From Gammaproteobacteria bacterium (GTDB lineage Bacteria > Pseudomonadota > Gammaproteobacteria > Burkholderiales > Burkholderiaceae_C): a DNA stretch of 64,000 bases. The notes under the pieces are model-generated. The model was not told where the DNA came from. It saw nothing but the letters and a program-made list of their open reading frames with translations, and searched no databases. Positions 46,083 through 54,855 of the stretch are shown here, piece after piece (the first letter of the stretch is position 1; every line of letters starts with the position of its first letter). The stretch spans positions 495,373-559,372 of the forward strand of contig JAHIYE010000020.1 in NCBI GenBank assembly GCA_018815325.1, in the 5' to 3' direction. The position numbers and the translations under genes are program-made.

Positions 46083-47377
46083 CGGTATCTGTTTTCATTG
46101 TCAGCCTGCTGGCAGCCATGGCCATTGGCATGCCTATTGCCTATGCCCTGCTGGTCAGTGGCGTCGCCTTGATGGGTTTTTTGTCGGCAACCAGTGGCCT
46201 GGTCACGTTTGACAGCCAGATCATTGCGCAGCGTTTTGTGGATGGGGCCGACAACTTCCCCTTGCTGGCCGTGCCCTTCTTTCTGCTGGCAGGGGAGTTC
46301 ATGAATGCTGGCGGCCTGAGCCGACGCATCGTGAATCTCGCCATGGCCTGGGTGGGGCATTACCGCGGTGGTCTGGGTTATGTCACGGTGATTGCAGCGG
46401 TGATCATGGCTTCGCTGTCGGGTTCGGCCGTCGCCGATACGGCGGCACTGGCTGCCTTGCTCATACCGATGATGCGTGCGGCCGGCTACAACGTGGGACG
46501 TGCCTCTGGGCTGATTGCGTCGGGCGGCATCATCGCGCCGGTGATCCCCCCGTCCATTGGATTGATCATTTTTGGTGTGGCAGGCAATGTGTCAATCACC
46601 AAGCTGTTTCTCGCGGGCATCGTGCCCGGTGTGCTGATGGGGCTGGCGATCGGACTGACCTGGTGGTGGGTGGCCAAGAAGGAGAACGTGCGGCCGGCGC
46701 CCAGCATCCCGACGGCAGATCGTTTGCGCATCACGGGTGAAGGCACACTGGCACTTGTGTTGCCTGTGCTCATCATCGGTGGCATGAAGTTCGGCGTGTT
46801 TACCCCTACCGAAGCTGCGGTCGTGGCTGCGGTGTACAGCTTTGCGGTGGGAAAATTTGTCTACGGTGAGCTGAAGTGGTCGGCGCTGTACGGGCTGACT
46901 CTGGCAGCCGGCAAGACCACTGCGGTGGTGATGTTCCTGGTGGCTGCCGCGATGGTCAGTGCCTGGCTGATCACCGTGGCCAACATCCCGACCGAGGTCG
47001 CCAACATGATGTCGCCCTTCATGGACAACAAGATACTGCTGATGTTCGTGATGATGGTGCTGATTGTGGTGGTGGGGACTGCACTGGACTTCACGCCCAC
47101 CGTGCTGATCCTCACGCCTGTGCTCATGCCTGTCGTGCTCAAGGCCGGCATTGACCCGGTGTATTTCGGCATCATGTTCATCATGAACAACGCCATTGGC
47201 CTGATCACACCCCCCGTGGGCACCGTGCTCAACGTAGTGTGTGGCGTTGCCAAGATCAGCATGGACGATGCGTTCAAAGGCGTGCTGCCTTTTCTCGTCG
47301 CACAGCTGGTCGTGTTGTTCCTGCTGGTTCTCTTTCCCGCCATCGTTACCGTGCCACTTCACTGGTGGATGCGGTGA
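46079..47377 (+). CDS. dctM: TRAP transporter large permease subunit
   Basis: 432 residues, twelve helices, family DctM. 'VPFFLLAGEFMNAGGLSRR', 'SGSAVADTAALAALLIPMM' and 'GGIIAPVIPPSIGLIIFG' are conserved blocks that form the transport and sodium sites. Start overlaps dctQ. It is the channel-forming part of the importer. Confidence 0.95.
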   Translation: MTVSVFIVSLLAAMAIGMPIAYALLVSGVALMGFLSATSGLVTFDSQIIAQRFVDGADNFPLLAVPFFLLAGEFMNAGGLSRRIVNLAMAWVGHYRGGLGYVTVIAAVIMASLSGSAVADTAALAALLIPMMRAAGYNVGRASGLIASGGIIAPVIPPSIGLIIFGVAGNVSITKLFLAGIVPGVLMGLAIGLTWWWVAKKENVRPAPSIPTADRLRITGEGTLALVLPVLIIGGMKFGVFTPTEAAVVAAVYSFAVGKFVYGELKWSALYGLTLAAGKTTAVVMFLVAAAMVSAWLITVANIPTEVANMMSPFMDNKILLMFVMMVLIVVVGTALDFTPTVLILTPVLMPVVLKAGIDPVYFGIMFIMNNAIGLITPPVGTVLNVVCGVAKISMDDAFKGVLPFLVAQLVVLFLLVLFPAIVTVPLHWWMR

Positions 47378-47424
47378 CATGTTTTTCACCCCCAAAAGCC
47401 ATAAACCTATCAAAGGAGACAATC

Positions 47425-48435
47425 ATGTTCAAACGCAGAACCCTGACCACAGCGTTGGCCGCAGCCACATTGCTGGTCGCAACTTCCAGTTTCGCGCAGT
47501 TCGCCGAGCGCACCATCAAGTTCACCAATGGGGTGAACGAGGACCATCCGGTCGGTCTGGGTGTGAAGAAGATGCAGGAGGTCCTCAACGCGAAGACTGG
47601 CGGCAAGATCAAGATCAACGCCTTCTGGGGGGGGGCCGCTGGCGGTGACCTGCCGGCAACGCAAGCCCTACGTGCAGGGACGCAGGAGATGGTTTGCACC
47701 TCCAGCTCACCCCTGGTGGGCATCGTCAAGGAGCTGGGGGCATTCGATCTGCCCTTCCTGTTTGCGAATGAGAAGGAGGCCGATGCCGTGCTGGATGGCC
47801 CTGCAGGTGCCTACTTCAACAAGAAGCTCGAAGCGGTGGGCCTGATCAATCTCGCCTACTGGGAAAATGGCTTTCGCAACCTGACCAACAGCAAGCGGCC
47901 CGTCAACAAGGCCGAAGACTTTGATGGCATCAAGCTGCGTGTGATGCAGAACAATATCTTCCTGGATACCTTCAAGACGCTGGGCACCAATGCCGTGCCG
48001 ATGGCATTCGGCGAAGTGTTCACGGCGCTGGAGACGCGCACCATCGATGGCCAGGAAAATCCCTTCGTGACCATCGAAACCTCCAAGTTCAACGAGGTGC
48101 AGAAGTACCTCAGCGTGACGCGCCACGCTTATACGCCCTTCCTGATTCTCTACAGCAAAAAACTGTGGGATCAGTTGAACCCGCAGGAGCAGGCTGTGCT
48201 GCGTGAAGCCGCCATGGAAGGCCAGAAGGTCGAGCGTGCAGCCAACCGCGCACTGAATGAAAAATCCCTGGTCAGCCTGAAAGCCAAAGGCATGATGGTC
48301 AATGACATCAGCCCTGCCGAGCAGCGTCGCATGTTCGAGAAGGTCAAGCCCGTCTATGACCGCAGCATCCCTGCGATTGGCAACGAAGCCGTGTCCACGG
48401 TGCTTGACGCGTTGAAGAAAGCCCGCGGCGGCTGA
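47425..48435 (+). CDS. dctP: TRAP transporter periplasmic substrate-binding protein
   Basis: 336 residues with signal peptide ending 'ATSSFAQ' (~24). The binding fold has 'FTNGVNEDHPVGLGVKKMQE' and the conserved arginine segment 'GIKLRVMQNNIFLDTFKTLG', where Arg grips the substrate carboxylate. AAAGGAG precedes ATG 47425. Most likely ligand is a galactonate-type acid given the neighbours. A run of nine G (47627-47635) inside the gene encodes 'WGGA' and could be slippage-prone. A hairpin terminator follows. Confidence 0.94.
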   Translation: MFKRRTLTTALAAATLLVATSSFAQFAERTIKFTNGVNEDHPVGLGVKKMQEVLNAKTGGKIKINAFWGGAAGGDLPATQALRAGTQEMVCTSSSPLVGIVKELGAFDLPFLFANEKEADAVLDGPAGAYFNKKLEAVGLINLAYWENGFRNLTNSKRPVNKAEDFDGIKLRVMQNNIFLDTFKTLGTNAVPMAFGEVFTALETRTIDGQENPFVTIETSKFNEVQKYLSVTRHAYTPFLILYSKKLWDQLNPQEQAVLREAAMEGQKVERAANRALNEKSLVSLKAKGMMVNDISPAEQRRMFEKVKPVYDRSIPAIGNEAVSTVLDALKKARGG

Positions 48436-48455
48436 TTGCCGACCATCGGCAGGCT

Positions 48456-48487
48456 GGCCGTAAGAGGCAACTCTTGCGGCCTTTTTT
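48456..48487 (+). terminator. Rho-independent terminator between dctP and the MR-type dehydratase
   Basis: GGCCGTAAGAG / CTCTTGCGGCC form an 11-bp stem with one G-T pair and a GCAA loop, followed by six T. It lies inside the presumed operon, 12 bp before the next start codon. Confidence 0.85.
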
Positions 48488-48499
48488 CTGGAGGCAGCA

Positions 48500-49699
48500 G
48501 TGAAGATCATTCAAGTAGAAACCCTGCGGCTGGATGAGTTTCCCAACCTCGTCTGGGTGCGTCTGCACACGGACGAGGGTCTCGTCGGCCTGGGGGAGAC
48601 CTTCATGGGCGCGCAGGCCGTGGAGGCCTATGTGCACGAATGGGTTGCACCCCGGCTGCTTGGCCGGGACCCGCTCGCTATCGAGGCGCGCAACAAGGAC
48701 ATCACAGGCTACCTGGGCTGGCGAGGTTCGGGGGTCGAGACGCGCGGCAACTCGGCGGTCGACATTGCCTTGTGGGACATCTTTGGAAAGGCGGCCAACA
48801 TGCCGCTGCACACGGCGCTCGGTGGCAAGAGCCGCGACACCATCCGCATCTACAACACCTGTGCGGGCTATCGCTATGTGCGAAGCACGGCCAATCAAAG
48901 CTCTGCCAACTGGGGTCTGGGGCAATGCCAGGGACCTTACGAAGACCTGGAGGGCTTTTTACACCGGGCTGACGAACTGGCGGAATCCTTGCTCAGTGAA
49001 GGCATCACGGCCATGAAGATATGGCCCTTCGATACGGCTGCTGAACGCAGTGACGGTCAGTACATCAGCCCTGCCGATCTGGAAATCGCACTGGAGCCAT
49101 TCAAGAAAATCCGGAGCGCCGTGGGTGAGCGCATGGACATCATGGTCGAGTTTCACAGCCTGTGGCGCCTGCCCATGGCACAGAAAATTGCACGCGCACT
49201 CAAGCCGTTCAACACCTTCTGGCATGAGGACGCTATTCGCATGGACAGCCTGGATCTGCTCCGGCAATACGCCAAGGACTGCGACGCCCTGATCTGTGCG
49301 AGCGAGACCTTGAGTTACAAATGGGGATTCAAGGACTACCTGCAGACGGGTGTGGCAGGCGTGGTGATGCTGGACCTGAGTTGGTGTGGAGGTCTGAGTG
49401 AAGCGCGCAAGATTGCGGCCATGGCCGATGCCTGGCAGTTGCCCGTGGCACCGCACGACTGCACCGGACCGGTGGTGTGGGCCGCTTCCAGCCATCTGTC
49501 ACTGCATGCACCCAATGCCCTTGTTCAGGAAAGCGTGCGGGCTTTTTACAGCGGCTGGTACAAGGAGCTTGTCACGGCCTTGCCGCAAGTGGAGAAGGGG
49601 ATGCTCAGTTTGAGCAACAAGCCCGGACTGGGCCTGGAGTTGCTGCCCGAACTCTTCAAGCGCGGGGACGCGACCGTCAGGGTGACGGCCGCTGCCTGA
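48500..49699 (+). CDS. Mandelate racemase/muconate lactonizing-type sugar-acid dehydratase
   Basis: 399 residues of the enolase superfamily. Metal ligands fit Glu/Asp in 'MVEFHSLW', 'FWHEDAI' and 'ASETLSY'; a catalytic Lys is in 'AMKIWPF', and the His-Asp pair in 'APHDCTGPVVW' is typical of the mandelate-racemase subgroup that dehydrates acid sugars. It may be the galactonate (or related) dehydratase feeding dgoK-dgoA. Start is GTG 48500 with TGGAGG at 48489-48494. The terminator in front suggests lower, separately tuned expression. Confidence 0.87.
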   Translation: MKIIQVETLRLDEFPNLVWVRLHTDEGLVGLGETFMGAQAVEAYVHEWVAPRLLGRDPLAIEARNKDITGYLGWRGSGVETRGNSAVDIALWDIFGKAANMPLHTALGGKSRDTIRIYNTCAGYRYVRSTANQSSANWGLGQCQGPYEDLEGFLHRADELAESLLSEGITAMKIWPFDTAAERSDGQYISPADLEIALEPFKKIRSAVGERMDIMVEFHSLWRLPMAQKIARALKPFNTFWHEDAIRMDSLDLLRQYAKDCDALICASETLSYKWGFKDYLQTGVAGVVMLDLSWCGGLSEARKIAAMADAWQLPVAPHDCTGPVVWAASSHLSLHAPNALVQESVRAFYSGWYKELVTALPQVEKGMLSLSNKPGLGLELLPELFKRGDATVRVTAAA

Positions 49700-49727
49700 G
49701 GCTTGAGGGGCTTACCGGTTTCGGGGC

Positions 49728-51437
49728 TTAACGGCCGAAAGAGCCGCCGCGTGAACCACCACCGGGTCCGCGCGAGCCGCCGCCGTTGCTTCGGCCTCCA
49801 CCACCATAGCCGCCACCGCCACCGCCACTGCGGTTGCCGCCGTAGCCACCGCCGCCACCGCCACGGCGTGCGCCGCGTTCAGCCATCATGTCGACGCTGG
49901 TGCGCATCGGATCCGGTTCACGCGGTGCGCCGGTGCGGGGCGCCGCATTGCCGCCGCCGCGCATAGGGTCGGGCTGCCGATCTGCCGCATGGCGTGGCTG
50001 GGACTGGCCGTTGCGCCCACCCTGACCGCGCGCCGGGCCATTGCCAGCTGGATGTCCTGCGCCGCCTTGCGCGCCGCGACCTCCCGAACGGCCACCACCA
50101 CCGCCGCCACCGCCACCATTGCCGCCTCGGCCACCCCCAGCGCCTTGCGTAGCCTTGCTGTCACGCATGCGTTGCATCATCTCGCCACGTGCCGCCTTGG
50201 CCGCAGCCTGCATGACGTCGCGGCTAGGCGGCTTGCCGGCACCGCCCCAGATCGTCTGGCGACCCATGGCAATGGGCTCGGCACGCTCGCCGGGCTCGGG
50301 ACCGAAGCCCTCAACCACCCTGACCTCGATGTTCTGCTTGGTGAAGCGCTCGATGTCCTGCATGAAGCCCTCTTCATCCAGGCACACCAGGTTGACCGCC
50401 TCACCACTGGCACCCGCACGGCCGGTACGGCCGATGCGGTGCACATAGTCTTCGCTCACGTTCGGGATTTCGTAGTTCACCACGTGCGGCAGGTCGTCGA
50501 TGTCAATGCCGCGGGCAGCAATGTCGGTGGCTACCAGCGCGCGGATATCGCCGCTCTTGAAGCCGGAGAGAGCCTGGGTGCGGGCAGCCTGGCTCTTGTT
50601 GCCGTGCAGTGCCATGGCCTGGATGCCGTTTTTGGTCAGGAATTCGGCGACATTGTTGGCGCCGAACTTGGTGCGGGTGAACACCAGCACTTGGCTCCAG
50701 TTATGTTCCTGGATGATGTGCGCGAGCAGGGCTTTCTTCTTGCCCCGGCCAACCGGGTGAATCACCTGGGTGATGCGTTGCACGGTGGTGTTGCGCGGGG
50801 TGACCTGGATGCTTTGCGGGTTTTTGAGCAGGCCGTTGGCCAGGTCGCGGATTTCATCGCTGAAAGTAGCCGAGAACAGCAAGCTCTGCTTTTCCTTGGG
50901 CACCACGGCCAGGACCTTCTTCACATCATGGATGAAGCCCATGTCCAGCATGCGGTCAGCTTCGTCGAGCACCAGCATCTGGACCTGGCCCAGGTCGAGC
51001 ACACCTTGCTGCAACAGATCCAGCAGACGGCCCGGCGTGGCGACCAGGATGTCGACGCCCTTTTTGACCTTCGAAATTTGCGGGTTCATGCCAACGCCGC
51101 CAAAAATGACGGTAGACGTCAGTTGCAGGTATTTGCCGTAAACGCGAACGGATTCCTCTACTTGTGCGGCGAGTTCCCGTGTAGGAGTCAGCACGAGGGC
51201 ACGTATGCCGTTACCGCCAAATTTGTTTTGTGCGCTGCGGTTCATGCTGAGCTTGTGCAGCATGGGCAGGACAAAAGCTGCGGTTTTGCCGGTACCCGTC
51301 TGGGCGCCGCCAAGCAAATCATGGCCCTCAAGCACGACCGGAATGGCCTGTGCCTGAATGGCCGTAGGGGTTTCATAGCCTTGCTCAAGCACGGCTTTAA
51401 CAATGGCCGGAGCCAGTTTCAGATCTTCAAAGTTCAT
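49728..51437 (-). CDS. rhlE: DEAD-box RNA helicase, RhlE type
   Basis: 569 residues. All helicase motifs are present: Q-motif '[14 protein letters not shown]', Walker A 'AQTGTGKT', 'DEAD', 'SAT' and '[10 protein letters not shown]'. Residues ~410-569 form a long Gly/Arg/Asn tail with repeated RGG and GGGGYGG units that binds RNA non-specifically and may drive condensates. It unwinds RNA duplexes in ribosome assembly or mRNA turnover. A 508-codon frame on the opposite strand is a by-product of the repetitive GC-rich coding. Confidence 0.93.
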   Translation of the reverse strand: MNFEDLKLAPAIVKAVLEQGYETPTAIQAQAIPVVLEGHDLLGGAQTGTGKTAAFVLPMLHKLSMNRSAQNKFGGNGIRALVLTPTRELAAQVEESVRVYGKYLQLTSTVIFGGVGMNPQISKVKKGVDILVATPGRLLDLLQQGVLDLGQVQMLVLDEADRMLDMGFIHDVKKVLAVVPKEKQSLLFSATFSDEIRDLANGLLKNPQSIQVTPRNTTVQRITQVIHPVGRGKKKALLAHIIQEHNWSQVLVFTRTKFGANNVAEFLTKNGIQAMALHGNKSQAARTQALSGFKSGDIRALVATDIAARGIDIDDLPHVVNYEIPNVSEDYVHRIGRTGRAGASGEAVNLVCLDEEGFMQDIERFTKQNIEVRVVEGFGPEPGERAEPIAMGRQTIWGGAGKPPSRDVMQAAAKAARGEMMQRMRDSKATQGAGGGRGGNGGGGGGGGGRSGGRGAQGGAGHPAGNGPARGQGGRNGQSQPRHAADRQPDPMRGGGNAAPRTGAPREPDPMRTSVDMMAERGARRGGGGGGYGGNRSGGGGGGYGGGGRSNGGGSRGPGGGSRGGSFGR

Positions 51438-51731
51438 AAGATGGCGCCCGTCCTGGGCGCTTGGGATATCGGCCAGTCCTGCTGTGGGAACGGCAGGCCA
51501 GTCAAAGGCAGATAGGGTTCAAAAGTGGGGCGGAATCTGTGAACAGAGCCCCCAGCAAGTTGCTGACGTTGCAGGCAACTGGAACGCTGCAACAAAGGGT
51601 ATTGTCGCATACACGCGATAATCAGGGAGTTGGACGGAAAAATCCGTCCTTTGGCCGCCCTCAGACAGGCCTGCTTCATGCACCCTGCGCGGCCCCGCAC
51701 CACTCTATGTAACTTGGAAAGAACACCAGAC
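51438..51731. other. Divergent intergenic region between rhlE and ettA
   Basis: 294 bp with no supported gene. 'CGATAATC' at 51615-51622 is a possible -10 region for ettA. No clear operator or hairpin seen. Confidence 0.35.
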
Positions 51732-53393
51732 ATGGCTCAATACGTTTTCACCATGAACCACGTCGGCAAGATCGTGCCGCCCAAGCGCCACATTCTGAAA
51801 GACATCACGCTCAGCTTCTTCCCTGGCGCCAAGATCGGCGTGCTGGGTACCAATGGCTCTGGCAAATCCACCCTGCTCAAGATCATGGCCGGGGTCGACA
51901 AGGAGATCGAGGGCGAGGCCATTCCCATGGCCGGCCTGAACATCGGCTATCTGCCCCAGGAGCCGCAACTCAATCCCGAGCAGACGGTGCGCGAGAGCGT
52001 GGAAGAGGCCATGGGCGATGTCTTTGCGGCCAAGGCCAAGCTGGAGGAAGTCTATACAGCCTATGGCGAAGAGGATGCGGATTTCGATGCCCTGGCTGCT
52101 GAGCAGGCCCGGCTCGAGGCAATCATCGCCACGGCTGGCACCGACTCCGAGCACCAGCTTGAGATTGCTGCCGATGCGCTGCGTCTGCCGCCCTGGGATG
52201 CCAAAATCGGCGTGCTCTCTGGTGGCGAGAAACGTCGCGTGGCCTTGTGCCGGCTGTTGCTCTCCAAGCCGGACATGCTGCTGCTCGACGAGCCAACCAA
52301 CCACCTGGATGCTGAATCGGTGGACTGGCTGGAGCAGTTCCTGCAGCGTTATCCCGGCACTGTGGTGGCCATCACCCACGACCGCTACTTCCTCGACAAC
52401 GCTGCCGAGTGGATTCTGGAACTGGACCGCGGCTCTGGCATCCCCTACAAGGGTAATTACAGCGACTGGCTTCAGCAGAAGCAGGAGCGCCTGGTGCAGG
52501 AGCAAAAAGGCGAGGAATCCCGCGCCAAGGCCCTGAAGAAGGAGCTCGAGTGGTCGCGCCAGAACCCGAAGGCGCGCCAGGCCAAGAGCAAGGCCCGGCT
52601 GGCCCGTTTCGAGGAGCTGTCTGATTTCGAATACCAGAAGCGCAACGAGACCAACGAGATATTCATCCCTGTGGCTGACCGGCTGGGCAATGAGGTGATT
52701 GAGTTCACCAACGTGACCAAGTCGTTTGGCGATCGCGTGCTGATCGACAACCTGAGCTTCAAGGTGCCTGCTGGCGCCATCGTCGGCATCATCGGCCCGA
52801 ACGGGGCAGGCAAATCGACGCTCTTCAAGCTGATCGCAGGCAAGGAAAAGCCGGACAGCGGCGAGGTCAAGATCGGCTCCACCGTGAAGATGGCCTTTGT
52901 GGACCAGTCACGCGATGAACTGGCCAATGACAAGACCGTGTGGGAAGACATCTCGGGCGGACTCGACATCCTGAATGTGGGCAAGTTCCAGATGGCCAGC
53001 CGTGCCTATTGCGGGCGCTTCAACTTCAACGGCGGCGACCAGCAGAAGAAGGTGGGCATGCTCTCGGGCGGTGAGCGCGGGCGTCTGCACATGGCCAAGA
53101 CGCTGATTGCCGGCGGCAATGTGCTCTTGCTTGACGAACCATCCAACGACCTCGACGTGGAAACCCTGCGTGCGCTCGAAGACGCCTTGCTGGAATTCGC
53201 GGGCTCTCTCATGGTCATCAGCCACGACCGCTGGTTCCTCGACCGTATCGCCACCCACATCCTGGCCTGTGAGGGGGACAGCCAGTGGACCTTCTTCGAC
53301 GGCAACTACCAGGAATACGAGGCCGACAAGAAGAAACGCCTGGGCGAAGAGGGGGCCAAGCCCAAGCGCATGCGCTTCAAGTCGCTCAAATAA
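51732..53393 (+). CDS. ettA: ABC-F energy-dependent translational throttle protein
   Basis: 553 residues, two ABC domains without membrane segments. Walker A loops 'GTNGSGKST' and 'GPNGAGKST', signatures 'LSGGEKRR' and 'LSGGERGR', Walker B regions 'LLLDEPTNHLDAES' and 'LLLDEPSNDLDVET', and the interdomain arm with the P-site tRNA interaction motif ('WSRQNPKARQAKSKARL'). It binds the ribosomal E site and gates the first elongation step by ATP level. ATG 51732 begins the family N-terminus. Followed by a strong terminator. Confidence 0.96.
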   Translation: MAQYVFTMNHVGKIVPPKRHILKDITLSFFPGAKIGVLGTNGSGKSTLLKIMAGVDKEIEGEAIPMAGLNIGYLPQEPQLNPEQTVRESVEEAMGDVFAAKAKLEEVYTAYGEEDADFDALAAEQARLEAIIATAGTDSEHQLEIAADALRLPPWDAKIGVLSGGEKRRVALCRLLLSKPDMLLLDEPTNHLDAESVDWLEQFLQRYPGTVVAITHDRYFLDNAAEWILELDRGSGIPYKGNYSDWLQQKQERLVQEQKGEESRAKALKKELEWSRQNPKARQAKSKARLARFEELSDFEYQKRNETNEIFIPVADRLGNEVIEFTNVTKSFGDRVLIDNLSFKVPAGAIVGIIGPNGAGKSTLFKLIAGKEKPDSGEVKIGSTVKMAFVDQSRDELANDKTVWEDISGGLDILNVGKFQMASRAYCGRFNFNGGDQQKKVGMLSGGERGRLHMAKTLIAGGNVLLLDEPSNDLDVETLRALEDALLEFAGSLMVISHDRWFLDRIATHILACEGDSQWTFFDGNYQEYEADKKKRLGEEGAKPKRMRFKSLK

Positions 53394-53431
53394 GCCGGAA
53401 CCTGGCTTTCACGTGCAAACGTGAAAACATG

Positions 53432-53461
53432 AAAAGGGCATCTGACAGGATGCCCTTTTTT
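53432..53461 (+). terminator. Bidirectional-looking terminator after ettA
   Basis: AAAAGGGCATC / GATGCCCTTTT is a perfect 11-bp stem with a six-base loop and T-run; the A-run on the other side allows use from the minus strand as well. A second hairpin, TTTCACG/CGTGAAA (53407-53426), stands just before it. Confidence 0.9.
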
Positions 53462-53482
53462 GCGGGAGCTCAGTGGGGCACA

Positions 53483-54814
53483 TCAGGCACGCTGCAGCCG
53501 GTGGCGCACGAGCTCGATGTGGTTGCGCAAGGCATAGAGCTCGTCGGTATAAGACAGGGGCACGCTGATTTTTTCAACGCGTGACTCCAGCTGATTGAGT
53601 TCCTGCAACAAATCCTCGCTGCCCTCGTTAGCCGAGCCCACTCGCTCTTCGATCTCACGCAACTGGCCATACCAGCGGAAGACGCGCGAGCGAATCCGGA
53701 ACTCATAGAGCGGCGGCACGATGCGGCTCAGTGGCAGCAGCACGGCGATGATGATGCCCAGTGCCAGCCACATGCGTTCCATCAGATTGGCCAGCGAAAA
53801 CGGCAGGTAGCGCTGCATCAATGGCACGCCGCCCTTGATGGTGCGCTCGGCCTCGGGCGCCACCGTGAACTCGGTGTTCGCTGTGTTGGGGAATTCACGG
53901 GCCCGGTTGAACCAGCCCGATGATCCATGCAGTTCCAGCGAGGCCTGCGACAGCAATTGCAGCACGGCTGGATGGACATGTTCTGCCGCGAGCAACGTGG
54001 TGGTGGAGGCGATCAGGTGCACGTCCTGTGCCGGCACATTCTCGGCCAGATCCACCACGCCGCGCGGCAAGGTCACCGGCGTGAGAAAGGCAAAGCGCCG
54101 CGCGTAGGCTTCACTCTGCGCGAAGTCCATGAGTTTCACCCCAGGGGTTTGCAGCAACATTTGCACCATGAGCGACTCCGGTGCCGAGGCGAAGACCAGG
54201 GCGTCGAGTTCACCGCCGAGGAAAGCCACGGTTGCCGGTGTCTGTGACAGGCGGGAGATGCGGATGCCGGCTGGATCGACGTGGTTGGCTTCGAACAGTT
54301 TGTCCATCAGGCTGGGCACGCCGCTGCCCGTGGTGCCCACATTCACACGCAGGCCCTTGAGCTGGGGCAGCATGTTGAGCGTGGCGTCGGGCGATACCTT
54401 GCGTGCTGACTCGGTGCGGTAGAACAGCCATACGGGCTCAACAAACAGGCTGCCCAGTGATTCCAGCCCACTTTCGCCGGCGGCGCCGGAGCTGCCAGTT
54501 TCGCCACTGCCGCCTTGCACGAAGCCGAGATCGACCTTGCCTTCACGCAACCATGTCAGGTTTTCGGAGGAGCCTTCGCTGGGAATCAGCCGCAACTCGA
54601 TGCCCTGCCGGGCCATGCGCTCGGCGTAGCGTTTGCCAAATTCGGCATAGGCACTTTGTGCCGGGCCGGTGGCCAGGGTGACGTGTTTGGGCGGGTTGGG
54701 GTCAAGCCACCAGTAGGCCAGCACCAGCAGGCCCAGCGCGAGCAGGGCAAAGGGGCCGGCCGAGACCAGGATGTCGCGCAGCGAGAGCAGGGTGTAGCGA
54801 ATGTTTTTGGGCAT
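53483..54814 (-). CDS. TAXI-family TRAP-type solute receptor with membrane anchors
   Basis: 443 residues. An N-terminal helix (~15-37) anchors a periplasmic TAXI domain ('HVTLATGPAQSAYAEFGKRYA', 'LREGKVDLGFVQGG', 'VNVGTTGSGVPSLMDKLF'); a second helix (~350-370) is followed by a cytoplasmic coiled-coil-like tail. Ordinary TAXI receptors are soluble, so this membrane-tethered form may act as a sensor or assist another permease. No TRAP permease gene adjoins it. Gene ends convergently with ettA at the terminator. Confidence 0.85.
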   Translation of the reverse strand: MPKNIRYTLLSLRDILVSAGPFALLALGLLVLAYWWLDPNPPKHVTLATGPAQSAYAEFGKRYAERMARQGIELRLIPSEGSSENLTWLREGKVDLGFVQGGSGETGSSGAAGESGLESLGSLFVEPVWLFYRTESARKVSPDATLNMLPQLKGLRVNVGTTGSGVPSLMDKLFEANHVDPAGIRISRLSQTPATVAFLGGELDALVFASAPESLMVQMLLQTPGVKLMDFAQSEAYARRFAFLTPVTLPRGVVDLAENVPAQDVHLIASTTTLLAAEHVHPAVLQLLSQASLELHGSSGWFNRAREFPNTANTEFTVAPEAERTIKGGVPLMQRYLPFSLANLMERMWLALGIIIAVLLPLSRIVPPLYEFRIRSRVFRWYGQLREIEERVGSANEGSEDLLQELNQLESRVEKISVPLSYTDELYALRNHIELVRHRLQRA

Positions 54815-54839
54815 GGGTCGGATGTATGGCGGAGCCTGT

Positions 54840-54850
54840 GACAGGTGCCA
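54840..54850. repeat. 11-bp GACAGGTGCCA motif, copy 3
   Basis: Between the TAXI receptor start and the end of the GGDEF/EAL gene. Identical to copies at 30320 and 41884. Confidence 0.45.
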
Positions 54851-54855
54851 GGGGT

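Noticed and set aside
49740..50180. Repetitive GC-rich tract as a separate repeat element
   Set aside because: It is the coding sequence of the RGG/GGYGG tail of the helicase.
49989..51515. 508-codon plus-strand frame opposite rhlE
   Set aside because: The minus strand holds all helicase motifs and the Gly-rich tail; the antisense frame stays open because of codon bias and repetitive GGN codons.
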